From the NCBI GenBank assembly GCA_024500155.1, contig CM044877.1:67102001-67166000 (forward strand): a DNA stretch of 64,000 nucleotides, written 5' to 3'. The notes below the pieces were generated by a model. That model had not been told where the DNA came from, ran no database searches, and saw only the letters and a program-made list of their open reading frames with translations. Of the stretch, positions 1 to 10,756 are shown piece after piece. The position numbers were made by a program, and so were the translations under genes. The stretch's first letter is position 1. Every line of letters starts with the position of its first letter. The DNA is from Chenopodium formosanum (lineage: Eukaryota; Streptophyta; Magnoliopsida; Caryophyllales; Amaranthaceae).

Positions 1-79
1 GGAATGGTACTTAGATAGATGTACCATACCTAACATTATCAATAAGAAAAGTCAATACAATTAGTGTATCTACAAAAGG

Positions 80-111
<32 letters not shown>

Positions 112-228
112 TTTTTAATTTTTTTTAATTTTTATTTATTTATTTTTTAATTTGTACTTGTTTAGCTTACACACTTTGATAACACAAAAAAATTGTTTTT
201 TAGCTAATTATAAAAACAATTACTAGTA
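1..228. other. AT-rich non-coding left edge with poly-T tract
   Basis: No coding potential is visible. A nearly pure T tract runs from about 80 to 109, followed by T-rich sequence to about 150. The stretch ends at the ATAAG duplication that flanks the next element. It may be intron of the minus-strand subtilase gene or DNA beyond it. Confidence 0.6.
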
Positions 229-233
229 ATAAG

Positions 234-623
234 TGTTGAAAGTTGAAACCCATTGTATCCCACTTGTGAGTGTCCACAATTGGAGAAAGAGGAGAGGTGG
301 TTCCACTTTATAAGGTAGAGGAGTTACTCCTACTATTACCAATTAGTTTTAGTGTGAAAGCTCCAAAGCCTAGTTTGTGGACCAAATTTTCATCCTCCTT
401 ATTCGGGTTGCCCAAGCCTATTTCATATTGTTTCGAAATTTAACATGGTATCAGAGCCCAGGTTTGCTGGGCCGTTCAAAAACTGGGTATTTGCCAAGCC
501 ACTGGTTACTCCTACTATTGTCAATTGGTTTTAGTGTGGAAGCTCCAAAGCCTAGTTTGTGGACCAATCTCATCCTTATTCGGGTTGTCCAGACCCATTT
601 CATATTGTTTCGAAATTTAACCA
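234..623 (+). mobile_element. Miniature LTR element (TRIM-like), second LTR truncated
   Basis: A 390-bp element starting TGTTGAAAG and flanked by ATAAG at 229-233 and 624-628. The left LTR is 234-445 and ends in TTTAACA. It is followed directly by TGGTATCAGAGCCC (446-459), a primer-binding site complementary to the 3' end of initiator methionine tRNA. Positions 506-623 repeat 324-445 with a few changes, so the right LTR lacks its first ~90 bp. The ~60-bp internal part has no coding capacity. Size, PBS and TSD fit a terminal-repeat retrotransposon in miniature, mobilised by proteins of another element. The deletion of the right LTR start is what keeps this from being textbook. Confidence 0.7.
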
Positions 624-628
624 ATAAG

Positions 629-2104
629 ATTATTTTATTACATATTATTAAAAGATTAATTATTTATATTTTTTTTACTGATTAATTAATAATTTAAATA
701 TTAAAGGTCAAAGTTTTGTAAAAAGGACAATGTGTGTTAACTCAATAGGAACAAATGAAGTACCACATTACATATCATAGGCTTTAGCTCTTCCAGTTCA
801 TGAATTAATTAATTAGTTTATTTGCTAAAAATTTTGTTATCATGCATTAATATATGCACTTAGGAAAGACAATCTATTTTATGACATTAAAGAGGAATAT
901 ACAGTTATAAACGTATGGATAAGGACATTACATGTTCATAGGTTATAGAGTCATAAGTGTCTGCCTCACTCCAACATCTTAAATTAGTAAGATTAAATTG
1001 ATATAATGGAGAATAAAGAAAGCATACTTTACAAATTAGGATCTAATCCCCGGAAAAGATTTAATTAGGTGATCGTGAATAAACCAAATTATTGAATAAT
1101 TATGTAATGATTTGATTATCTGGTGATCATTAACCAAAAAAGAATATTTATATCTATGATTGTGCAATCATGCCACATACGAAGCATTGCGTAGCCGTGT
1201 AGGTTCTTAAACAAATAATCTAAATCATCTTTGGGTATGTGTACGTTCTTCATTAGTCTTTTTAACTTGACTAATTAAAAATCAAAACAATCAAATTAAA
1301 ACTCAAATCGAAATATTAAAAAAGTTCCTTTATCAGTATTGTTGCATCATGAAAATTTAAACTCGATGGATACAGTTGATTAAGTTGGAACAAGTAATAC
1401 AAGTACAGGTCGAATCGTCCGATAGGAAAGGAAAACCCTTTTTAGGGGTTGTTTGATACCAAACTTTGTCTATAAGCAAAGTAACAAAAGAGTTGTATGG
1501 TTGTGGTCAATAGTTCTGCATCAATGCATGTAGTAACAGGCTCACATGAAATATAGATATATGGGAAAATACACCCATAATAAAAAGTAATTAAACGTAT
1601 CAAGTTGGTAATTGGGGCATCCCAAAGCATGTCCAAACAACTATAGTAAGATCAGTATGTGTGGTGGGTCATATTGTATGCACTTCACTACAATTTCGGG
1701 TCACGGGATTTCTTCTAAAGAAAGTCCTAGGCTCCATAATTAGTACTAAGGATGGGTTTAAACAAACTTCCAGTCTCACCATTTATCATAATCCCATGAA
1801 AAAGGAGTCGTAACACGTAGGATGATTATGTAAGACAAAATTTAATCCCAAGTTTACGACTTTACTTTTATAATTAGACTGTAACCAACTAAATTAATTA
1901 TCATCAACTCATAAAATTATAGCAGTATTTGTTCTAAATGAGTACTCCGTAGGTCGAATTTTTTTTTAATACGATATATAACAATATGAAAAATAATGCT
2001 AATAATATAAATTGGTTGAGTGGTCATTTCATATAAATAGAATATTGGAATAATAATTGTAAGTTGTGAGAAAGAACCAAAAAAGAAAGGAAAGGTGAAC
2101 TGAC
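629..2104. other. AT-rich non-coding DNA, possible subtilase intron
   Basis: I see no exon here. I looked on the minus strand for the next subtilase exon, which should begin by completing the Arg codon split after exon 4 and soon carry the GHGTHT motif around the catalytic His. I found nothing convincing. The stretch is therefore a long intron continuing left, or DNA beyond a truncated gene. Confidence 0.5.
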
Positions 2105-2231
2105 CTATTACAATGAGAGGAGTTGAAAGCATCACCAGTTTGGCAGATACCTTTCCATGATTTAGGGATTGGTCCCATTCCATCGTCACTATAGCTCTTT
2201 GATTCGGGCCAAAATCCTGAATTACAAGTAA

Positions 2232-2285
<54 letters not shown>

Positions 2286-5200
2286 TGTAACTTCCTCTAA
2301 TCTTGAACAATAGTGACGATCTTAAATTAACGCTTTATATAACGTTTACATATTTTGATTAATCGTATGTAGTACTTAGGATATGTTCTCTTTAGCTTAA
2401 TTTCAGTTCAGTTCAGCTTAGTTCCTAATTTTCTTCTCTCATAAACAATTCAGTTCAGCTCAGTAATTAAGAACATACCTTTAATATTGTATAATTCATG
2501 GATGTAATTCATAGTGAGATTAGTAAATATAACCTAGGTTATGAAATGATAGGGATATTAGTCATATTAGAAAACATTTCACAAATTTTTTCATAATACC
2601 AACTATAAAATAAGCACTAATTATTACAGTTGATGAAAGAAAAATCGCATCATAGATAATGAAATGCAATAGTATTATGTCATCTTATATATGGGTACCT
2701 AGTTGACATACTTGACAAGAGGGAGGTCGACTTCTCGGCTACATTATGAGGCTAACGTCATCTTTCTTAAGAATGATAATGACCAAAAGAATATGTTGAT
2801 AGATATATTCTCTAACATGATATCAGAGATAATGTACACAAAGATCACATGATCGAATCTCATCTAACCCTTCCTTTTAAATATATTAAAGGATAGAATT
2901 AACATATTTCCGGACTATATCTATATTGAGAAATAAGTGTATATCTCTTAGCTTGTTTTTAAACTAAAAATATATACTGATATAATACACTGTATATGTG
3001 ATTCGAGACTATTAAGATTAAGATAATAATAATGAGATTAAATGTACAATAAAACGTATTGCTAACAATACACTTTAGTAAGAGTAAAAAGGTTTGTAAT
3101 ACATTTATGCTAGTTCGTTTATCAAGCTTTAAATAAGCATCCTTGTAATAATCGTGTTAATGAGTATATTACAATACGATAGGAATTGCCTTATCTTTTT
3201 GGAGAGATAAATGCCGTGTTGATTTTATTAAAATAAATTAATTAGTATGGATTATATTAATCTTTTTCACGAATGGATGACGGAGATAATTGGGAATGAA
3301 TAAGAATAAACAAATAATTGGCACACATAAGACTAGATATAGGTGTATTTGCGTACAGAATATTCTATCCACTTTTTCATGAAGTGCGTGAATAACTGAA
3401 TATTTCTCTGTATGTTGCTTGCCTCTTTTTCTGTGAGATCTTAAGCAGAATACTTTTACGCTTAACTTATTACGGAGTATGAGATATGAGTATTAGAATG
3501 CATACATATTAGAATGTACAAATATGAGATAAGTAAAAGAGTAAAATTTTATTTTAGGAAAATTTGCAAATTACAGCCATTTAAAGTTTGTATTTTGTAA
3601 ATTGCAGCCATTAAATTTTTTTTTTTTTTCAAATTGCAGCCAAAAGTTCGTATAAATTGTAAATTGCAGCCCAATTCAACTTTTTCATCGGTTTACATGT
3701 TGAAAAATCTTCGTTTAAGGTTTTAAGGGCCATTTTAGTTCTTAGGGGTCCAAATTAAGCTATGAATTAGCAAAAAAGTAACGTAAGTGTCTCATTTTTA
3801 CAGTTTTTCACAAATCGATATATTTTTGTTACGCAAAACGAGACACTTATGTTATTTTTTTTTGCTAATTTCGAGCTCAATTCGGACCCTTAAGAACTAA
3901 AATGGCCCCTAAAATTTTAATCGAAGATTTTTTCTACATGTAAATCGATGTAAAAGTTGAATTGGGCTGCAATTTACAATTTATTTGAACTTTTGGGCTG
4001 CAATTTGCAAAAAAAATTTTAAATGGCTGCAATTTGCAAATTTTCCTTTATTTTATTTTGAAAGAATATTAAAGAGTAAATTATTTTAATTCACTTTGTA
4101 AATGTAGATGCTTGATAGATTTATTTCACTATCTAAATATTGTAAAAATTATAAATATTTGAAATTATAAAGAACATATTAAAGGATTTAATTTAATTTT
4201 TTTTATATAGTATAGTATATATTAATGACAATCTTTGTTAAAGTATTTAAATTTTGTGCTCCATGAGAAAATATAAGAAATATTTTCCTTTCTCATTGAT
4301 TATACGTTCAAATATATACAAAAGTATTCTATGTTAAGTTAGGTTAAACCAACTAAAAAAATACAAAAATATTACCTACATAAATAAATTAACTTCATAA
4401 TCTATCACATACAATATTAAATAGGATTATAAGATTTAAATTTAAAGAATTATCCTAAACTTGATATAGATCTTAAGTAAAGTAATGTATTTTTATTTAT
4501 TAAAATTAAATATTTTTAGGAGGTTAATTTGCCATGCTTTTTAGTGTTTGCATTAATTTTAGGATCTACTTTTGCAGTTTCGTGTAAATACTACGTTTGG
4601 GAGGCAAAAGATAATGAAATAGCAACCATTAGAGTAAAGGACACTATGGTGAGTATTGATATGTGAAAAGCAATTTGTTTAAAAATATTTTAATTTGTTA
4701 ATTAAAATTAGAAGAAACGTATTTTGGATTTTTTTTTTTCCTTTTCCAAACTAGATGCTAAAAATAAGTCATGTTACATTATATTTCTTGGCTTGGAGAA
4801 AAAGAATACGAAATGAATTTTCTTTATTACTCCGTAGTAGTTTTGGATATAGCATAATCTCTTTCCGAAAAAGATGAACAACTATTAAAAGATAGGTCCT
4901 AAAACTTTTATTCTCATTCATTTCGGCTAGTTTTATTCTCTTCATTTGAAGAAGACCATAAAGGAAAGTCCATGGATGTCTTGTGATTCTTTTCGGATTG
5001 CATGTTGCAATCATTATATCCATGCAATATTTGATCCCAATTTCCAAGTATATAAGGAAAAAAAAAAAAGTCACACTATATCAAATCAATTTATACTATT
5101 AATGTGATTATTAATTTTAGAGAAAATGATAAGAGCTTACCACTATCTAAGACGCCAACAATGACATTGTGTCCATACTTGGCTCTTGATAGCAAACCTT

Positions 5201-6268
5201 CACTATTCTCCGATTGGAAGTGCAACTGTGTATTGATTTCTTCCTCCAGGCCTACGAATTGCCATGATCTTGTTGTGTGCATTTTGTGCTTCATTGGATG
5301 GCTTTCAAACACCGATACCACTTCATCTAATTCTATAATGATAGAAACACAAATTCATTATTTTGCTAAAATTATAGATCTTCACATAGTGTATTATACC
5401 AAAACAATTAAATACTAATAGGATTAAAGCTATTTATTTATTTATTTATTTTTTAAAAAAAACTCTAATAGTATTCAAATTAGTGATCTTGTTAAAATCA
5501 AATTCATGATATCTTTTTTGTTTTAAAATAGATGTCACTTTTCTTTTATCACGTTTGACAATGCAAAAAGTTTCTGTTGAATAAAATCAGTAATAATAGC
5601 TAGATTTTCTCCACTTAATTGTGACCAGATATTTCATTTCAAAGTAATCGTGATAAATCATGATTATCCATTCTAATTACCATACACATTAATTATATTC
5701 TGCTATCACGCTAATTATAATGATATGAAATATTTCCTAGAATCCAATTAAACAAATTTTGAATGTGACTTTAGAGTCGAAAAACAAGCAAATAAAAGAG
5801 GACATGCATAAGGAACAAATTGCGTACTCGATAAATTGGAGGCTTGAGCAGGGGTAAGTGTAGCAGCAAAGCCATTAATACTATGCTTGTAACTATAAAG
5901 CATAGATGCTCTGGCCTCTTCCTCTGTTTCCTTGACAGAGGACAAGTAAGAGCGATGAATTTCTTCAATTTCATGTGATTCTTTATCTCCTTTATGCACT
6001 CCAAAGTATACAATATAAACCTGTCATTATATCATATCATATTATAAAAATAAAAAATGTACCCAATACTAAAATTTGAACAAAAAGCACAAGTCCATAA
6101 CATATTATATACATATATGCTAGGTATCAATACCCTAGACCCATACTATGGCACGGGTCCAGAGCTATCGGTTTAATCGTTATCGCAACGAACCTGTTTA
6201 TTAGAGGAGGAAGCTAGAATTGGTAGGAGGAAAACGAAGAGAAAAAAGAAAGTTGAGATTATCTTCAT
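2105..6268 (-). CDS. Subtilisin-like serine protease (subtilase, S8), 5' part, four exons
   Basis: Secreted plant subtilase, N-terminal quarter only. Exon 1 is 6268-6194 (25 codons): MKIISTFFFLFVFLLPILA, a hydrophobic signal peptide. Exon 2 is 6020-5828, starting VYIVYFGVHKGDKE and holding the I9 inhibitor propeptide (LLYSYKHSINGF-like core). Exon 3 is 5326-5141: the propeptide end VVSVFESHP, the cleavage region TTRSWQFVGLEE, and VIVGVLDSG with the catalytic Asp. Exon 4 is 2216-2105, starting (G)FWPESKSYSDDGMGPIP and ending in WKGICQTGDAFNSSHCN. All junctions are GT-AG and phases match: 0, then 1 nt, 1 nt and 2 nt carried over. No stop occurs in the 188 codons. The family is usually ~750 residues, so the His and Ser catalytic regions must lie left of the window or are lost. 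The start was chosen for the signal peptide and the upstream TATA box. Family assignment is firm; whether the gene is functional is not. Confidence 0.85.
2231..2286. repeat. ATT trinucleotide microsatellite
   Basis: About 18 uninterrupted ATT/TTA units, lying 15 bp upstream (gene sense) of subtilase exon 4, close to the intron 3 branch-point and acceptor region. Confidence 0.9.
2378..2480. mobile_element. Small MITE-like inverted repeat (weak)
   Basis: The left side GGATATGTTCT pairs with the right side AGAACATACC as an imperfect inverted repeat. Between them lie two facing runs of TTCAGTTCAGCT-like sequence. No clear target-site duplication was found, so the class is open. Similar GTTCAG/AGTTCA runs occur at 55434-55655. 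Confidence 0.35.
3557..4046. mobile_element. Foldback Mutator-type MITE with 9-bp target-site duplication
   Basis: A 490-bp element whose two halves are near-perfect inverted copies (about 240 bp each). It begins GGAAAATTTGCAAATTACAG and ends with the reverse complement GCAAATTTTCC. It is flanked by the 9-bp duplication TTTATTTTA at 3548-3556 and 4047-4055. Long terminal inverted repeats plus a 9-bp duplication are the hallmark of Mutator-like elements. No transposase is encoded, so it would be mobilised in trans. It lies in intron 3 of the subtilase gene and could form a strong hairpin in the pre-mRNA. Confidence 0.85.
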
Positions 6269-6332
6269 TGATGATTTTTTTTTTTCTATTGTGTTTGGGT
6301 TGAGATATGAAAAATGAGTAGAGTAGTAAGTG

Positions 6333-6341
6333 GTATTTATA
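6333..6341 (-). promoter_or_regulatory. TATA box of the subtilase gene
   Basis: TATAAATAC on the minus strand lies 65 bp upstream of the ATG at 6268, which would give a 5' UTR of roughly 35 nt. Plant TATA boxes have this consensus and spacing. Confidence 0.55.
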
Positions 6342-8360
6342 CTATTAGAATCTCATAGAATATTGGAGGTTATCTTTTCAAGATTTTGGATTTATTTATT
6401 TTTGATTATTAGACAATTGAAACTGTATTACCTCATATTTTACAGGTTGCAACCAATACAAGCGAATGCTTGTTTCAATCTCAATTATGTGATTGAAAAA
6501 TTCCAAATTATGTAAAGTGTCATTTGGGGTTTGTTTTGGTATTTCGAACCTTATTGGGCCATTGGCTATTTGGCTATATGTTACACAATAAAAAATTTCC
6601 TTTATTAAGGTTGTAATTTATGTAGGTGTTTACACCAGTGAAAAAAAAAAGAAATTTTTGGCTATAAGTGTATTTGTTAATTAGTATATGCGGAGTACTT
6701 AGTATATTAATATTTTTTTAAAAAAAATATGTTAATTAGTACATATTTTTTTAAAAAAAAATATGTAAGATACAAGTTAGAGATTAGGAATGTCTTTTTG
6801 CAACACCGTGCAAAAGCCACATGTGTAGTCATAATTCTTTAAGATCCATGAGGGGTGTAGCCTTGCTAGATGAATATCCATTCGTTGTAGGTTACATTGG
6901 ATTGTCTCATTAATAGGATCCAAATAATAGTTTACAAATTTATAAAAATTTATTGGTGGCTACCTACTTTGTAGATATCATATTGAGTTACTATAACCCA
7001 TTCGATACATTCAAAGTTTAATACGGGAAATTCCCTGTTTTTCATGGTGAGAAACGAAATTTATTTCTCATGGGGAAATTTTCGTGAATAAATCAACAAT
7101 TTTTATTTTTATTTATTTATTTTTTTTTAATTTTATTATTGTGGCTCTACAGTTGAATAAAGTTGTTGGTTTATTTATGAAAATACCATGTGACTCGTTT
7201 AATACTCGCACATTCACATGTGCAAAAACAACTCAGGTAAATCCATACCTAGTAATAAAGTAGTCCTAAATTTCATATCAGCTAAATGGCTTAAAAGATT
7301 TATGCTCATAATTGTAGTTGTAATTGTAGTTGAGTCTTGCTACATAATTTTTACTCCGTATTTTTCTTTCTCCCATACCTTTATTCATTTTCTTCTACTT
7401 TTGTCTCGTGTGAATATTGGTCTATTCACTCTAATTGGTCTATTCATTCTATTGGATGTTGTTATCCACGCTCGTGATCACCTTTGAAGAACAAATGCAA
7501 GTAGTTAATAATTTTGCACTTTTGCATAGGTCGGCCCATATGCATCTATTCTCCTGTCTCATATTTTGACTTGATAAGAGTAATACTTGGTCTATTGATA
7601 AGAGTTGTGTTTCATAATTAATTTCAAAATACGGATCTTATTTTCATTAGAGACATTTAGAGGTAGAAATTAAATTTTCTTAATGTCCTCACTCCTACGA
7701 AAATTAGATTAAACGCTAATATAAGGTGAATTATATTAATCTCTATTGAGGTTTCGATGCAGTAGAGCACCTAGCTTTTAAAGTACCTTAAAAAAGAGTG
7801 ATACGACTAAACTTAAGCAATCATACAGTATATTGGTTACCATTTTTGCTTGTAACATCATTTGACCATTTCATTTCATGTAGTTTGGGTTTTTGTGGAT
7901 GTTGTAATCAAACATTTCTTTACACTTTAAAAAGCAAAGGTGCATATATATACCATTCACCGTAGCTCCTTTTGCATGGTCACAATGGACCATCTACTTA
8001 GGTCTAGATTTGCTGGGTTCACTTCATTTGCAAAAGGAAATATACGCCTAAATTAGCTACCACCACCATTCATTGCTTATCTACAAAGCAATGTGTACTC
8101 GTTTTTATCTTTGGAGCATTATTCATTTTCCACCTAGATGCATAGAAAGATAGGTCAAAATATCAAGTTGCGTTATATAGAAAGCGAAACATTCTGTATA
8201 AAACATGTCTTTAAAAATATTTTGGTTGACAAGGGGTTAAATAATGACCATTTTTTTTTTTTTTTTCATAATAGCATGCATAAGAAAATTTACAGATATA
8301 TTCCAAACTTTTTATTTCTCTTCCTAAAGTATCACCAATTTGATTATCTAATTAGGTTAG
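6342..8360. other. AT-rich intergenic DNA
   Basis: Only short chance open frames are present. A palindromic AT block around 6712-6776 (two facing A/T runs) is the only structure noted. No gene, RNA or complete mobile element is supported here. Confidence 0.5.
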
Positions 8361-8363
8361 ATT

Positions 8364-8428
8364 CCGTGCCATACTACCATGCACGGTAATCTACAGTTAT
8401 AAATTGAATTAGCCCCGTGCGATGCACG
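8364..8428. mobile_element. Helitron-like hairpin ends, degenerate
   Basis: Two hairpins with the same stem occur close together. CCGTGC...GCACGG spans 8364-8386 and is followed by TAATCTACAG. CCGTGC-GAT-GCACG spans 8415-8428. The stem and the downstream TAATCTA match the better preserved end at 30165-30191, which finishes in CTAG before T as Helitron 3' ends do. Here the terminal CTAG is not intact, so these are at most decayed termini. Confidence 0.4.
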
Positions 8429-9085
8429 ACATAAAAAATTTCTTTGAAATAAATATATTTTATATATGCACCTCATATATATGAGAAAAAAATATAGAAA
8501 CATAACCATTAATTGCAATGTTATCTAAATATAAATAATTTTGAACATAGTAAAAATTTAACTAAATTATATAATAAGGAGTACTCTTAAACCGGGAGTA
8601 ATTATGTTTGGAAGCCAAATAACTTTTTTTTTTATAAATCCATAACAATGTATTAAAAAAAAAAACATAATATAATAATTGTCTTAAAAAAAAAAAAACT
8701 CCGTGTATATAATTTAATAATTTAAAGTAAAACATAAGAAGGTTTCAAAAAATAAGTAAAAATAAAAATAAGAATATGATGTCAGCAATTAATTTAGGTG
8801 GGAAATTTTTTTACCAGGCCACAACTTGACATGTGTACAATTTAAATAGGGTATGGTGTTAGCAGTTGTTACTTTAGTTATATTTCTAAATTAGTTAAAA
8901 ATATATAATCTTCTAATAACTAATACTAAACCAGAACATGCTTACATCATTTTTGACACATGTCAAACTATCATTAAAAATTTTCCCGCCAAAACAATAT
9001 ATGATGTCATTGTTATTTTTTTATGTTTTGGTTTTTGTTACTCCGTATTTTATAACTTAGCATATTTTTAAAAGTACATTGTTTA
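8429..9085. other. AT-rich DNA upstream of element A, with a dispersed repeat
   Basis: The segment 8939-9013 resembles 30215-30292 in the same orientation and 8770-8850 in the opposite orientation. Shared words are ACATGTCAA, CATCAT and a run of A/T before CC. No coding sequence is visible. Confidence 0.5.
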
Positions 9086-9090
9086 GTTAT

Positions 9091-9257
9091 TGTTAAGGAT
9101 ATATTAGTTATTTTTAAATATTCCGTTGCCTAACTTATAGCTTAGGATAGTTTTGTTTATAGTCTTTTCCTAAATTGTAGCCTAATTAGTGGCTAGTGAT
9201 AAGCTTTGTATTTGTATATAATTACTGTGAATTGTAATGAGAAAGCTACGGAAGACA
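9091..9257 (+). repeat. 5' LTR of element A
   Basis: Starts TGTTAAGGATATATTAG and ends GAAGACA. It matches 29764-29945, except that the 3' copy has an extra ~16 bp near its start (AGTATAATATATCCTT). The PBS begins nine bases further on. Confidence 0.92.
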
Positions 9258-9379
9258 TTTCCTTCATGGTATCAGATTGCTATAGTTACTCTTCCGCTGC
9301 AACCCTACTGTTCCGCCCTCCTTCACCTCTTCTCCTCTTCATCCTCTTCTTTCTTCCTTTCCTCTGTTATTTTCCAGCC

Positions 9380-10756
9380 ATGTCGGACTCCAAATTCTAT
9401 CCCGCACTGACTGTCAATAACATAAAAAGTCTCATTCCCATCACACTCAAAATGGAGAATGTACAATACTCCACATGGACGGAGCTATTCAAGGTTCATG
9501 CTCGTTCTCATAAGGTCCTTCATCATATTATTGCCCCGAAGAAGAAGGTTCCCACACCTTCTACAGATGAAGAAAAAGAAAATGGTCGACGTTGGATGCG
9601 GCTGTCTTTGGGTGGATTTATTCCACCATTTCTCATGACCTTTTGAACACCATAATTGAACCTTACTCAACGGGAATGGAGGCTTGGGATAGGTTGAAGG
9701 ACATATTCCAGGACAATTAAAACTCCCTTGCCGTTAATCTTGAACATGAGTTTTCAAACACTCAAATGGAGGACTTTCCTGATGCCTCGGCGTACTGTCA
9801 AAGGCTTAAGAGCCTCTCTGACCAATTGAAAAATGTCGAAGCTTCGGTGGACAACAACCGTCTCGTCCTTCAGCTTGTTTCCGGTCTCACAAAATCATAT
9901 TTCGGGGTTGCAACGTTAATTCGACAAAGCAATCCCCTCCCTTAATTCTACCAAGCCCGATCGATGCTAACATTGGAAGAAGCGGGCTTGGCAAAAAGGG
10001 CCGCCACGACCTCGGCTTCAGCCATGGTGGCTAATTCGCGAGATGCTGACTCGGAAGGCTCGGGGAATGGTCGTGGGAAGCATAAAAATCAGAAAAATAA
10101 GGGTGGCCGCGGGAAGCAAAACAGCGGTGGTGGTCGCAGTTCCGGCAGCGGTCAGTCGTCAGGTGGTTCCGGCAGCGGTTAGTCGTCAGGTGGAGCCTTC
10201 GGTGCGGGCCGCGACTCACCCTCACAGCAGCAGCTGTGGTTCGCTCCTTCATGGCAGCAGGGGCAGTACAATCCGTGGGTATGGGGTTCTCAATGGGATG
10301 CTCCCCCATGTCCATTCCCTACCCAAGGATGGGCTCATCCACAAGGCCCAAAGCATCAGCCTGGTCTTCTTGTGCCACGTCCACACCAAGCTTATGCAGC
10401 CTCTCAACAATCCTATGCTCCAACGGATATTAAAGCGGCCCTCCACACTATAACTCTACAACAACCCGATCCTTCGTGGTACATGGACACTGGTGCCACT
10501 TCTCATATGAAATCCACCAACGATAATCTCTCGTCTTATTTTAATTTGAGCAATCATCATAATAATATTGTTGTTGGTAGTGGTCATACGATTCCAATTC
10601 GTGGTTGTGGTAGTACTACTTTACCTTCCCCAAACCCACCTTTGTCTCTCTCTAAAGTCCTACATGCCCCAAAACTCATTAAAAATCTAATTTCTGTTCG
10701 TAAGTTCATAACTAATAATTGTGTGTCTGTTGAGTTTGACCCTTATGTTTTTCTGT
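9380..10756 (+). pseudogene. Element A gag and protease, broken
   Basis: Starts MSDSKFYPALTVNN and carries the Copia Gag region (MENVQYSTWTELFKVHARSH). A frameshift occurs near 9605. The reading then continues in another frame through stops at 9718-9720, 9943-9945 and 10180-10182. A glycine/serine-rich basic tail (10060-10180) is followed by a Pro/Gln-rich linker. The protease follows, with the active-site motif SWYMDTGATSHM at about 10474. A further frameshift near 10750 separates it from the integrase frame. Gag would form virus-like particles and the aspartic protease would mature the polyprotein. The number of lesions says pseudogene. Confidence 0.88.

Larger units (their letters stand above)
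2217..5140 (-). other. Long intron 3 of the subtilase gene
   Basis: A 2.9-kb intron with donor GTAAGC (5140 downward) and acceptor TTCAG (2221-2217). It splits the codon for Gly between VLDS and FWPES, directly after the catalytic Asp motif. It contains an ATT microsatellite, a small MITE candidate and the 490-bp foldback element. The other two visible introns are only about 170 and 500 bp, so mobile DNA has contributed to its size. No other gene is visible inside. Confidence 0.75.

Noticed and set aside
4769..5074. Open frame of 101 codons on the minus strand just downstream of subtilase exon 3
   Set aside because: It lies inside intron 3; its translation has no subtilase motif, and exon 4 joins exon 3 in phase at 2216.
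7218..7487. 89-codon hydrophobic plus-strand frame
   Set aside because: AT-rich sequence readily gives Phe/Ile/Leu runs; no promoter, splice partner or homologue recognised.
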